A DNA stretch of 64,000 nucleotides from Bacillus sp. BA3 (GCA_002835675.1 PIZR01000005.1:248001-312000), one strand, 5' to 3'. Numbered from the stretch's first letter, positions 18,631-27,193 are shown. Program-made: numbers and translations. Notes: a model not told the origin generated them from the sequence alone.

Positions 18631-19650
18631 ATGACAGATAGAAAAAAAAAAGCCGGATTGACTGGCAAACAGAAAGCTGCCATCCTCCTTATTTCCTTAG
18701 GCCCGGATGTTTCTGCGTCCGTTTATAAGCATCTTTCCGAAGAGGAAATTGAGAGATTGACACTTGAAATTTCGGGAGTGAGGAAAGTGGACTCCCAAGA
18801 TAAAGAGGAAATTCTGGAAGAATTCCATAATATTGCTTTAGCACAGGATTACATCTCCCAGGGAGGGATAGGATATGCCAAACAGGTACTTGAAAAGGCA
18901 TTAGGGACTGACCAGGCAACCGCCATCATTAACCGTTTAACATCTTCCTTGCAGGTTCGTCCATTCGACTTTGCTCGAAAGGCAGATCCTGGACAGATCT
19001 TGAATTTCATTCAGAACGAGCATCCGCAGACCATTGCATTGATCTTGTCCTATCTTGATCCCACACAGGCTGGACAAATATTGTCTGAGCTTCCGCAAGA
19101 GGTGCAGGCCGATATTGCAAGAAGGATTGCTTTAATGGATAGCACTTCTCCGGAAATCATCAATGAAGTGGAGCAAATACTCGAAAGGAAACTTTCAGCG
19201 ACTGTAACCCAAGATTATACACAGACTGGTGGAGTGGAAGCCGTTGTAGATGTGTTGAATGGTGTTGATCGCTCAACGGAAAGAACGATCTTGGATGCAC
19301 TTGAAATCCAAGATCCGGAGCTTGCTGAGGAAATAAAGAAACGAATGTTTGTTTTTGAGGATATCGTGACCCTTGATGGCAGAGCGATTCAGCGTGTTGT
19401 CAGGGAATCCGATAACGAAGATCTTAAGCTATCGCTTAAAGTGGCTAGTGATGAAGTGAAGGAAATCGTTTTCCGAAACATGTCAAAACGTATGGTTGAA
19501 ACGTTCCAGGAAGAAATGGAATATATGGGGCCGGTACGTTTGCGTGATGTAGAAGAAGCGCAATCAAGAATTGTTGCCGTCATTCGCCGACTGGAGGAAA
19601 CTGGAGACATCGTGATTGCCCGCGGCGGAGGGGATGATATCATTGTCTAG
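18631..19650 (+). CDS. fliG: Flagellar motor switch protein FliG
   Basis: A 339-residue rotor protein that couples stator torque to the C ring. The N-terminal domain (GLTGKQKAAILLISLGPDVS) binds FliF; the middle has the EHPQTIALILSYLDP helix and ARM repeats that bind FliM; the C-terminal domain contains the charged torque helix around GPVRLRDVEEAQSRIVAVIR. Codons 4-7 contain ten consecutive A (18642-18651). TAGGAGGC at 18616-18623 is the ribosome binding site, overlapping the fliF stop. Its 3' end overlaps fliH. Confidence 0.97.
   Translation: MTDRKKKAGLTGKQKAAILLISLGPDVSASVYKHLSEEEIERLTLEISGVRKVDSQDKEEILEEFHNIALAQDYISQGGIGYAKQVLEKALGTDQATAIINRLTSSLQVRPFDFARKADPGQILNFIQNEHPQTIALILSYLDPTQAGQILSELPQEVQADIARRIALMDSTSPEIINEVEQILERKLSATVTQDYTQTGGVEAVVDVLNGVDRSTERTILDALEIQDPELAEEIKKRMFVFEDIVTLDGRAIQRVVRESDNEDLKLSLKVASDEVKEIVFRNMSKRMVETFQEEMEYMGPVRLRDVEEAQSRIVAVIRRLEETGDIVIARGGGDDIIV
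18642..18651 (+). repeat. A10 homopolymer in the 5' end of fliG
   Basis: Ten A residues across codons 4-7 (Arg-Lys-Lys-Lys). In this sequence the frame is open. Gain or loss of one A would stop FliG near its N terminus. Confidence 0.95.
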
Positions 19651-20407
19651 GATTATCAAATCCCAGCAGGCTAACCAGGAGAAAAGCAAAAAGATAGCGA
19701 TAAAAGTTCGCCCTTTTGACTTTCTTCAAAATGATGATGCAGATGAGCGAAAAAAACTTCATTATATTCAATCTGATGAATTTCTCAAAGATGCCAAACA
19801 GGAAGCGGAAACGTTATTGCTCGATGCTAAGCAAAAAGCCCAAGCGATTGCTGCTGAAATCCAGCAAGACCGAGAACAATGGGAGAATCAAGAAAAAACA
19901 ATGTTTATCGAACAAGCTCAAAAAGAAGGGTATCAGCAGGGAGTCGAAGATGGGATCCAAAAGGGTTATAGCGAGATTGCCGCGGAAATAGCTTTCGCAA
20001 AAGAAGTGGTGGAGTCCTCTAAAAAAGATTATCGGCACCATATCGAATCATCTGAAACCGTTATTTTAAATCTTGCCCTGAAGGTGGCAGAGAAAATTAT
20101 CGGGCAACAGCTTGAAAGAGATGAAGAGTCTTTTTTATCCATAGTCAAAAGAGCCATCAAAGAAGTGAGGGATTGCCGTGAAGTGCAATTGCATATCCAT
20201 CCGATCCGATATCAATCGATTCTTTCTCATAAAGATGAGTTGATGGCAATCTTTCCGAAAGATACTGAGCTGTATATCTTTCCGGATGATGAGCTTGAAG
20301 AAAGCAGCTGTATCATCGAATCTGATAACGGAAGGATGGATGCGAGTGTCAACAGTCAGCTGCAGGAAATAAAAGTGAAACTAACTGAATTGCTGGAAGG
20401 GGAATAA
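19643..20407 (+). CDS. fliH: Flagellar assembly protein FliH
   Basis: A regulator of the export ATPase FliI. The long charged helix (about residues 60-140, rich in Gln/Glu/Lys with small residues) and a C-terminal V-ATPase E-subunit-like domain (LALKVAEKIIGQQLERDEES onward) are characteristic. The start is uncertain. TTG at 19643 is preferred (254 residues) because GGAGGGG at 19627-19633 is then correctly spaced; an in-frame ATG at 19634 directly abuts that site, and the frame also extends to a TTG at 19616. With any of them the gene overlaps the fliG stop at 19648-19650. Confidence 0.9.
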   Translation: MSRIIKSQQANQEKSKKIAIKVRPFDFLQNDDADERKKLHYIQSDEFLKDAKQEAETLLLDAKQKAQAIAAEIQQDREQWENQEKTMFIEQAQKEGYQQGVEDGIQKGYSEIAAEIAFAKEVVESSKKDYRHHIESSETVILNLALKVAEKIIGQQLERDEESFLSIVKRAIKEVRDCREVQLHIHPIRYQSILSHKDELMAIFPKDTELYIFPDDELEESSCIIESDNGRMDASVNSQLQEIKVKLTELLEGE

Positions 20408-20409
20408 AG

Positions 20410-21729
20410 ATGAAAACTAGAGACCTATTGCCCTTGGTTGATGAAGTTGATCCATTCAAACATTATGGACGGGTCAAACGTGTCGTGGGGTTAATGATAG
20501 AATCTCAAGGCCCTGAAAGCTCTGTAGGTGATGTTTGTTATATCCATACAGGCATACAAAAAAAGAAAAATCCAATCTTAGCCGAAGTGGTCGGTTTCCG
20601 TGATGAAATGGTTATTTTAATGCCATTTACAGCAGTTAGTGATATTGCTCCGGGCTGTATCGTGGAAGGGAGCGGACGGAGCCTTGAGATAAAGGCGGGA
20701 AGCGGGCTCATTGGCAAAGTAGTCGATCCATTGGGACATCCCATTGATGACTCACTCCTTCCAAAAGGTCTGGCGACAATTTCTGTGGATCAAGATCCGC
20801 CGAATCCGATGAAACGACCTCCCATTAATGAACCGATAGATGTAGGAGTCCGGGTGATTGATAGTTTATTAACAGTTGGTAAAGGACAGCGTGTGGGTAT
20901 CTTTGCAGGAAGCGGCGTCGGGAAAAGCACGTTGCTTGGTATGGTAGCAAGGAATACGACGGCTGACTTAAACGTAATCGGTCTTATTGGAGAACGTGGC
21001 CGTGAAGTTCGTGAATTCATTGAGAAAGATCTTGGACCGGAAGGACTGGCACGATCAATCGTTGTAGTGGCGACATCTGATCAGCCAGCGTTGATGAGGA
21101 TAAAGGGTGCTTTGACGGCAACTGCCATCGCGGAATATTTTCGTGATAAGGGATTGAATGTGATGCTGATGATGGATTCGGTCACGAGGGTTGCGATGGC
21201 CCAGAGGGAAATTGGACTTGCCATCGGGGAACCGCCGACGACAAAAGGGTATACCCCCTCCGTTTTCGCCATCCTGCCAAGGTTACTCGAAAGAACGGGT
21301 ACAAATCAGCTCGGTACCATTACAGCTTTTTATACGGTACTCGTCGACGGTGATGATATGAATGAACCGATTGCTGATGCTGTCAGGGGAATTTTGGATG
21401 GTCACTTCATACTGGACCGAAATTTAGCCAATAAAGGACAGTTTCCAGCGCTCAATGTATTAAAGAGCATTAGTCGTGTAATGAATAATATAGTTGGTGA
21501 CAAGCATAAAAACGCCGCGGAAAAATTACGGGCAAGTTTATCAACCTATATGGAGTCGGAAGATTTGATTAATATAGGAGCTTATAAGAAGGGTTCTTCC
21601 AAACAAATTGATAACTCGATTACACGCTATCCGGAAATCATTTCATTTTTGAAGCAAGGAACCCATGAAAAAGCTACCAAAGATAATAGTATCAATGCCC
21701 TTGTCGAATTGATGGAGAAAGGTGATTAA
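20410..21729 (+). CDS. fliI: Flagellum-specific export ATPase FliI
   Basis: A 439-residue ATPase of the flagellar type III export apparatus, related to the F1 beta subunit. Walker A is AGSGVGKSTLLGM (about residues 166-178), the Walker B region is VMLMMDSVTRVAMAQREIGL, and VVVATSDQPALMRIKGA is conserved in FliI/YscN proteins. It begins two bases after the fliH stop and ends two bases before fliJ, behind GGAAGGGG, so the export genes form a tightly coupled block. Confidence 0.98.
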   Translation: MKTRDLLPLVDEVDPFKHYGRVKRVVGLMIESQGPESSVGDVCYIHTGIQKKKNPILAEVVGFRDEMVILMPFTAVSDIAPGCIVEGSGRSLEIKAGSGLIGKVVDPLGHPIDDSLLPKGLATISVDQDPPNPMKRPPINEPIDVGVRVIDSLLTVGKGQRVGIFAGSGVGKSTLLGMVARNTTADLNVIGLIGERGREVREFIEKDLGPEGLARSIVVVATSDQPALMRIKGALTATAIAEYFRDKGLNVMLMMDSVTRVAMAQREIGLAIGEPPTTKGYTPSVFAILPRLLERTGTNQLGTITAFYTVLVDGDDMNEPIADAVRGILDGHFILDRNLANKGQFPALNVLKSISRVMNNIVGDKHKNAAEKLRASLSTYMESEDLINIGAYKKGSSKQIDNSITRYPEIISFLKQGTHEKATKDNSINALVELMEKGD

Positions 21730-21731
21730 TA

Positions 21732-22178
21732 ATGATTTATCAATATAAATTCGAGAAGATCCTGTCCATCAAAGAAAAAGAAAAAAACGATGCACTAACT
21801 AAATATAATGCTGCTTTAAAAAAATTTGAAGAAGTGGCAGAAAAGTTATATAAGCTTTTAAAGAAAAAAGAAGAGTTGCTTGAGTTTCAACAGGAAAAGC
21901 TGCGAAATGGATTATCCATACAGGAAATTCGTCATCATCAGTTATTTATGGACAACTTGGAAAAACTCTTAAACCACTGTCAACAGGAAGTCATTGAAGC
22001 GCGATACAAGATGAATATTCAACTGGATATATTAATGGAAAGAAATATCGAGGTTAAAAAGTACGAGAAAATGAAAGAAAATGATTTTCTTAAATTCCTC
22101 GATGTCATTAAGGAAGCTGAGAACAAACAAATGGATGAAATATCAATCCGGCAATTCTTAAGCAAAGGCGTAAGGTGA
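21732..22178 (+). CDS. fliJ: Flagellar export protein FliJ
   Basis: A 148-residue, almost wholly helical, Lys/Glu-rich coiled coil (EKILSIKEKEKNDALTKYNA onward), the pattern of FliJ, which sits like the gamma stalk in the FliI hexamer and links it to FlhA. Sequence conservation is low in this family, so the call relies on length, coiled-coil pattern and position after fliI. Confidence 0.92.
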   Translation: MIYQYKFEKILSIKEKEKNDALTKYNAALKKFEEVAEKLYKLLKKKEELLEFQQEKLRNGLSIQEIRHHQLFMDNLEKLLNHCQQEVIEARYKMNIQLDILMERNIEVKKYEKMKENDFLKFLDVIKEAENKQMDEISIRQFLSKGVR

Positions 22179-22182
22179 TGGA

Positions 22183-22800
22183 ATGCGTAAAAAAAGTGAG
22201 TCTAATGGATTGGAAGAATTGGAAGAAAGCAAGATAAGTAAGTTTCAATGGTTTCTTGTCATCTTCATTCCATTAATCTTTGCGGTAACTGTAGCGTTGA
22301 TCGTTTTTACAGTTGCAGGGGTGAATGTAATGGAAAAGGCAAAGGATATGTCTGCGAAAATACCCTTCATTGAATCGGATCAAAAGGATGAAGAGAAAGA
22401 TAAACCAGCCAAGAGTGATGAGAAAGTTTCCATGAAGATCGAAAAATTAGAAACCGAGATTGAAAACAAGGAAAAAGAGATAGACAAGCTTGAGAGCATC
22501 ATCGATACACGCGACAAGGCCATTGAAAAGGCAGAAGCAGAAAAACAGCAGCTTCAAACAGAAATGAATCAACTTAAAGATAGTCAGAATAATAGTAAAC
22601 AAGCGTTCAAGGATATAATTCGTACTTATGAAACCATGGCTCCGAAGAAGGCTGCACCTATCATTACTGAAATGAATGATGAAGATGCATTGGAGATTCT
22701 CTCAAGTATGAAAGCAGCCACTTTAGCTAAGGTTTTGGAGCAAATGACAACGGCTGATGCTGCAAGGTTAACGAAGAAACTAACGGAACAAAGTCCTTAA
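22183..22800 (+). CDS. ylxF: YlxF, MotE-like membrane-anchored coiled-coil protein
   Basis: A 205-residue protein with a short cytoplasmic N terminus, one membrane helix (about residues 24-47, FQWFLVIFIPLIFAVTVALI), a long Lys/Glu coiled coil (residues ~85-140) and a C-terminal MgtE-N-like domain (YETMAPKKAAPIITEMNDED, LEQMTTADAARLTKKL). This architecture matches Bacillus YlxF and resembles MotE-type chaperones of stator proteins. The exact role is not known. It lies between fliJ and fliK behind TAAGGTGATGG. Confidence 0.85.
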   Translation: MRKKSESNGLEELEESKISKFQWFLVIFIPLIFAVTVALIVFTVAGVNVMEKAKDMSAKIPFIESDQKDEEKDKPAKSDEKVSMKIEKLETEIENKEKEIDKLESIIDTRDKAIEKAEAEKQQLQTEMNQLKDSQNNSKQAFKDIIRTYETMAPKKAAPIITEMNDEDALEILSSMKAATLAKVLEQMTTADAARLTKKLTEQSP

Positions 22801-22825
22801 GTGGAAGGAGTTAGGAGGTGAATAT

Positions 22826-24130
22826 ATGAATTCTGCCATTAATTCTTTACTTCCCTTGGCATCATTAAGTCTAAAGGTACCAATTAAGCCAAATCAGCAA
22901 ACTAATTCAGGGTTTGGATCAGTCCTTCAATCAGCGATAGTGGCAGAACCTCCCATTCCATCGGATATAGGCGGCAACCCTGAAGGACGAATGTCTGAAA
23001 TAAAAAATTTGCTTGGTTTTTTGAAGCTTGAAAGGTTAAGTGATACAGGGGAAGAGAGTCCAGCCGTTGACCCTTCAGTGAACAAACAAGACAGCAACCT
23101 TATTTTACAGGCCCTAAAAAATATAGTTGGAAATGATGAGGGTGCGCTGGATGATTTCTTTGCGAGCATCGAGGAACTGGATTTAGAACAAGAAGGTGAT
23201 GACTTCAGCCTGAATCCACAAAGTTTGTTATCAGCCAATGTGATGGAACTGTATACCACCCTGAAAAAAATTACTTTATTGAGCGAAGAAGAATGGCATG
23301 ACCTACCATTATCTGGTGTGGTGAATCTCTTGAAATTGGTGAAAGTTCAAGATCTTCTCTCGGAGAATAAGCACATGACACAAGATGAAGCGGCCATGCA
23401 GAAACAAATGAAACACCTGCTTGAAGGGATAACGGGGAAGCTGGAGAAATGGCTGTCAATTCAACCAAAATCAAAAACAGAACCTGACCAATCCAACACT
23501 TTGGAGACAGGGCAAACTAAAGCAATAGAAACATTTAAAAGCGCATTCCCTCATTCATCTGGGAGTGACAAGGTAAATAAAGACGGAGCAGTCGCTAGCA
23601 GTGTGACTTTGCAAAGCCTGGATAGCGGTAAACATCAAGGGTCTGGTATGCCTTTTTTCATGACAAAGCTGGAGCAATTCGTCTTGGCAGCTCCCAAAGT
23701 TGAGCAAACTGCCAGTCAAGGAGAGTTCGTTAAGCAATTTGAAAATATTCTAAGTAAGGCGAACTTTAGCGTAATTAACGGTGTAAATAAACTGTTGATC
23801 AGATTGAATCCTGAACATTTAGGGTCCCTAAGAATCGAGCTGATTCAAAAGGATGGTATGCTTTCAGCCAAGATTCTAGCTACTACTGCACAGGCCAAAG
23901 ATATGCTGGAGAATCAGATTCATGGTTTAAAACAAGCGTTTAGCGGACAAAACATTCAAATTGAAAGAATTGAAATATCACAGACCTTCAATGCTTTTTC
24001 TGAGAAATTCAGCCAGAAAGATGCGGATGAACATAATGAACAACAGGAGAGTAAGGAAGAAAGCAATGATGAGACGGAAAGCGAATTTACGGGATCCCTT
24101 GCCGATGCTTTGTTAAATCTGAAAGTGTAG
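22826..24130 (+). CDS. fliK: Flagellar hook-length control protein FliK
   Basis: A 434-residue protein. The N-terminal ~300 residues are low in conservation, rich in Gln/Ser/Glu, as in a secreted molecular ruler. The C-terminal domain contains LLIRLNPEHLGSLRIELIQK followed by DGMLSAKILATTAQAKDMLE, the Flg_hook signature that touches FlhB to switch export specificity. The very acidic tail ends in LADALLNLKV. AGGAGGTGA at 22811-22820 gives a strong start. The partner FlhB is encoded downstream at 32235. Confidence 0.93.
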   Translation: MNSAINSLLPLASLSLKVPIKPNQQTNSGFGSVLQSAIVAEPPIPSDIGGNPEGRMSEIKNLLGFLKLERLSDTGEESPAVDPSVNKQDSNLILQALKNIVGNDEGALDDFFASIEELDLEQEGDDFSLNPQSLLSANVMELYTTLKKITLLSEEEWHDLPLSGVVNLLKLVKVQDLLSENKHMTQDEAAMQKQMKHLLEGITGKLEKWLSIQPKSKTEPDQSNTLETGQTKAIETFKSAFPHSSGSDKVNKDGAVASSVTLQSLDSGKHQGSGMPFFMTKLEQFVLAAPKVEQTASQGEFVKQFENILSKANFSVINGVNKLLIRLNPEHLGSLRIELIQKDGMLSAKILATTAQAKDMLENQIHGLKQAFSGQNIQIERIEISQTFNAFSEKFSQKDADEHNEQQESKEESNDETESEFTGSLADALLNLKV

Positions 24131-24138
24131 GTGAAAAA

Positions 24139-24774
24139 ATGACGACCATCGATACGTCACTATTATTATCAAAATCTCAAACTGAAAACAGAAAAACCGG
24201 AGATGCATTGGGAAAAGATGATTTCTTGAAATTGCTGCTTACCCAGCTTCAAAACCAAGATCCGTCAAGCCCGATGGACAATACGGAATTCATCGCCCAA
24301 ATGGCCACTTTTTCTTCTCTGGAACAGATGATGAATATGGGAGCCCAAATGGAAGAAATAATCGGGATCAATCAACAAAATAGTTTAATGAACTATAACT
24401 CTTTTGTCGGAAAGGAAGTCACTTGGCATAAACTGGATGAAGGCGATGATGACCTTGCGATAGAAGAAGGAACAGGCATGGTTAAATCGATCCAATATAA
24501 GGGTGATGGCGTTTATTTTCTTTTAGAAGATGGCACAAAACTTGAACCCGCAAATATCTCGGCAATGAAACAAACAAGTTCCACTTCGAATAGCTTGACG
24601 GCGGCAAGTGAATTAATAGGCAAGCGCGTTTCCTGGATGGATGAAAAAAATGGAGAGACATCAGCTGTAGTAATCTCGGTATCCATGAGTAATGGCAAAC
24701 TGCAAATTGAAGTGGATGATGAAAACAAAACCAAGTTATCATCAGAGCAATTGATAAAAATCGCTGAAGCCTAA
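24139..24774 (+). CDS. flgD: Flagellar hook cap protein FlgD
   Basis: A 211-residue hook scaffolding protein. The N-terminal export/cap signature is GKDDFLKLLLTQLQNQDPSS followed by PMDNTEFIAQMATFSSLEQM. The C-terminal half forms the FlgD Tudor-like/FLN region (VGKEVTWHKLD, GKRVSWMDEKNG). FlgD caps the growing hook and is removed when it is complete. It starts eight bases after fliK; a damaged gene follows. Confidence 0.95.
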   Translation: MTTIDTSLLLSKSQTENRKTGDALGKDDFLKLLLTQLQNQDPSSPMDNTEFIAQMATFSSLEQMMNMGAQMEEIIGINQQNSLMNYNSFVGKEVTWHKLDEGDDDLAIEEGTGMVKSIQYKGDGVYFLLEDGTKLEPANISAMKQTSSTSNSLTAASELIGKRVSWMDEKNGETSAVVISVSMSNGKLQIEVDDENKTKLSSEQLIKIAEA

Positions 24775-24785
24775 GGGGCGGGAAT

Positions 24786-25165
24786 ATGAATAAACTTGGC
24801 TTTCAAGCAAATTCCTCTCAGCTGATGCCACAAGAAAATTGCCGTTAAGGCAAAGGCGGATGATCCAGCAAGGCTTCCAACAGCATTTTCAAGCTGCTGT
24901 CTGCACAAAATCAAAAATTGGCCATCAGTAAACATGCTCAATTTCGGATGAGTCAAAGGAGAAATAGCGTCATAAACCTGGGACAAATAGCTCTTAAAGC
25001 CAATGAGGCCAAAAAAATGGGTGTAAACGAATCTCTTATCATTACAAAGAATGCGGCACTGATAGTAAGCCCGAAAAACAATATGGTCATCACAAGTCTA
25101 ACAGGGAAGAAGCAACATCACAAATTTTCACGAACATCAACGGAACCATAATTTTAGATAAATAG
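24786..25165 (+). pseudogene. Disrupted flagellar operon protein of the TIGR02530 type
   Basis: Between flgD and flgE many Bacillaceae carry a small conserved flagellar operon gene. Here the parts are present in changing frames. An ATG at 24786 behind GGGGCGGG reads MNKLGFQANSSQLMPQEN then stops at 24846; a second frame reads KIAVKAKADDPARLPTAFSS; the first frame resumes with LLSAQNQKLAISKHAQFR (frame open from 24864) after another stop at 24861; and near 25100 the frame shifts again, because the conserved end EEATSQIFTNINGTIILDK lies in another frame ending TAG 25163-25165. Loss of one A (CTAAACAGG to CTAACAGG) would explain the last shift. A remnant 77-residue frame is open from 24918 to 25151. 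The WxxI segment before EAKKMGVNESL also looks shortened. Confidence 0.75.
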
Positions 25166-25237
25166 GCTGGACCTGAAAGAGAAAGCCTGGACTGTGGAAT
25201 GACGGAAGCAGTCTATATATGAAAGGGGAGCTTTATC

Positions 25238-26503
25238 ATGCTTCGTTCAATGTATTCGGGAATAAGCGGATTAAAAAACTTACAAACAAAATTGGATGTT
25301 ATCGGTAATAACGTCGCCAATGTCAATACATATGGTTTCAAAAAAAGCCGTGTGACATTCAGTGATGCAATGAACCAAACGGTATCTGGTGCAAGTGCAG
25401 CAACAGCCAATAAAGGAGGAACCAATTCTAAACAAATTGGATTGGGCTCCACGATTGCTACAATTGATACGATCCATACACAGTCAAGCCTGCAAACCAC
25501 TGGCCGTGATCTTGATTTAGGAATATCCGGTGATGGCTATTTCGTCGTCAAGCAAGGCGATTCTCTTTCATATACACGTGCAGGAAACTTTTATCTGGAT
25601 GATAATGGTACCCTTGTCAACGCGAATGGTTTGAAAGTGCAGGCTTACAAGGTTGATGAAAACGGGAAACGATCAAAAACGATTGGCGATGTTGCTGTTA
25701 ACGTCAATGCGATTTTACCTGCCATTACCACCACTAAAATATCAGTAAGTGGAAATCTAGCTGCTGACGCAATTGATGGTACCGTATTTAGCCAGCAAAT
25801 GAAAGTTGTGGATGACAAGGGTAAAGAACAAACGGCAACTATCTTTTTCCAAAAAAACGGTGATGATAAATGGGAGGTTTTTGATGAAGAACCTGCTCCT
25901 TTGGGGGATACATCAGCAACTAAACCAAAACCGTTCACTACGGTAAATTTCGACGCTAATGGTCAGATAGTGGCAGCAGATAAAACCCAGGCAGGTCAAA
26001 CCATAAACATTTCAAGCGGCAAAGAGGATGACTCGGATACTGCAGTCGATGAAAGCGTACAAAAAGTTAATTTGGATTTTGATTTCTCGAATCTTACTCA
26101 AGTTAAAGGTTCCACCACTGCTCTTGTAAATCCGAATGGTAATAAAGAAGGTAAACTGGAAAGTTTTAACATTGGTTCATCAGGGGAAATAAATGGCGTT
26201 TATTCCAACGGTCTGATCACTACCTTAGGCCAACTTGCCGTCGCCAAGTTTTCCAATGCATCTGGCTTGACGAAAACCGGTGGCAATACTTTTCAGGAAT
26301 CAATAAATTCAGGTACTGCAAATATCAATATCGCAGGTGAGGGGCGCGGTGTGATTGCATCAGGTTCTTTGGAAATGTCCAATGTGGATTTATCCGAAGA
26401 GTTTACTGAAATGATCGTTGCTCAACGTGGTTTCCAGTCAAATTCGAGGATCATCACGACGTCGGATGAAATTCTACAGGAATTGGTTAACTTAAAACGA
26501 TAG
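25238..26503 (+). CDS. flgE: Flagellar hook protein FlgE
   Basis: A 421-residue axial protein. The N-terminal rod/hook helix reads MLRSMYSGISGLKNLQTKLD, followed by VIGNNVANVNTYGFKKSRVT; DLDLGISGDGYFVV is the FlgE/F/G repeat signature. The central part is the variable hook domain; the C terminus has LEMSNVDLSEEFTEMIVAQR then GFQSNSRIITTSDEILQELV. It is shorter than flagellin-like rods would be but right for a hook. GAAAGGGGAGC at 25220-25230 is the ribosome binding site. Confidence 0.96.
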   Translation: MLRSMYSGISGLKNLQTKLDVIGNNVANVNTYGFKKSRVTFSDAMNQTVSGASAATANKGGTNSKQIGLGSTIATIDTIHTQSSLQTTGRDLDLGISGDGYFVVKQGDSLSYTRAGNFYLDDNGTLVNANGLKVQAYKVDENGKRSKTIGDVAVNVNAILPAITTTKISVSGNLAADAIDGTVFSQQMKVVDDKGKEQTATIFFQKNGDDKWEVFDEEPAPLGDTSATKPKPFTTVNFDANGQIVAADKTQAGQTINISSGKEDDSDTAVDESVQKVNLDFDFSNLTQVKGSTTALVNPNGNKEGKLESFNIGSSGEINGVYSNGLITTLGQLAVAKFSNASGLTKTGGNTFQESINSGTANINIAGEGRGVIASGSLEMSNVDLSEEFTEMIVAQRGFQSNSRIITTSDEILQELVNLKR

Positions 26504-26515
26504 GTTAAGGGAGGG

Positions 26516-26545
26516 AGGAGCCAGGTGCTTTTTGCCCTAGCTCCT
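26516..26545 (+). promoter_or_regulatory. Stem-loop over the only strong ribosome binding site before flbD
   Basis: AGGAGC (26516-26521) pairs with GCTCCT (26540-26545), with further AGG/CCT pairs after one mismatch. The left arm contains GGAGG, the only strong Shine-Dalgarno-like stretch between flgE and flbD. It lies about 30 bases ahead of the apparent flbD start. Confidence 0.4.
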
Positions 26546-26552
26546 AAATATC

Positions 26553-26768
26553 ATTATCAAAGTCACAAGGCTCAATGGAAAATGCTTTTATATCAATGCA
26601 TTGTACATAGACACAGTCGAGTCATTGCCAGATACGACCATTACCTTTACAAATGGTAAGAAAATCGTTGTGCTAGAAAAGGAAGAGGAACTGGTTGAAG
26701 GTATTATACAATTTTATCGTACTGTTAATATTCTCGGTTTTCGTAAGGATGTGGAGGAAAGTTCATGA
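26553..26768 (+). CDS. flbD: FlbD/SwrD family flagellar protein, apparent ATT start
   Basis: A 71-residue frame, the length of B. subtilis YlzI/SwrD, reads IKVTRLNGKCFYINALYIDT, then VESLPDTTITFTNGKKIVVL and a helical end, the full FlbD pattern. It is intact and its stop overlaps the fliL ATG (ATGA), as expected of a working operon gene. It has no ATG, GTG or TTG at the expected place: codon 1 is ATT at 26553, an in-frame TAG lies at 26538, and only CTC-CTA-AAT-ATC come between. Either ATT is used, as in infC, or the ATG has mutated. SwrD is known to raise flagellar power in B. subtilis. It is easily missed by gene finders. Confidence 0.82.
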   Translation: MIKVTRLNGKCFYINALYIDTVESLPDTTITFTNGKKIVVLEKEEELVEGIIQFYRTVNILGFRKDVEESS

Positions 26769-27193
26769 AAAAAAATCTATTGACCATTATGTTGATTATA
26801 CTCGTGGCTATAACGCTTGTTGGTGTCATAGCGGTCGTAGTTGTGACAAAGTTATCTGAGCCCACATCTGCCGAAGATAAACCTAGCATTGACGAAATTA
26901 TCAAATCATCAGTTGAGATTCCTGAAATTACTACGAATCTTGCCGGCAATGATTATATCAAAATCTCATTTACGGTCCAAACAGAAAATAAAAAAGCAAA
27001 AGAAGAGTTGGAAAAAAGAAATTTTCAAGTGAAAAATATCATCATTACCGAACTATCAGAAATGAAAGCGGAAGAGTTAACCGGTAAAAAAGGCAAGGAA
27101 AAGCTTCAAGAAGCGTTAAAGACTAGAATGAATGAATTAATGGAAGAAGGAAAAGTTGAAAAGGTTTATATAACCTCCTCGATTCTGCAATAA
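26765..27193 (+). CDS. fliL: Flagellar basal body-associated protein FliL
   Basis: A 142-residue single-pass membrane protein. The N-terminal anchor is residues 5-28 (LLTIMLIILVAITLVGVIAV); the rest is an extracytoplasmic FliL domain (TTNLAGNDYIKISFTVQTEN, LTGKKGKEKLQEALKTRMNE, VEKVYITSSILQ). FliL surrounds and supports the stator. The start has GTGGAGGAAAG at 26751-26761 and overlaps the flbD stop by four bases. A8 follows the start codon. Confidence 0.95.
   Translation: MKKNLLTIMLIILVAITLVGVIAVVVVTKLSEPTSAEDKPSIDEIIKSSVEIPEITTNLAGNDYIKISFTVQTENKKAKEELEKRNFQVKNIIITELSEMKAEELTGKKGKEKLQEALKTRMNELMEEGKVEKVYITSSILQ

Noticed and set aside
24918..25151. 77-residue frame as an intact gene
   Set aside because: It begins at an internal Leu codon (TTG) without a ribosome binding site, lacks the N-terminal part, and its last ~20 residues are out of frame relative to the conserved EEATSQIFTNINGT end.
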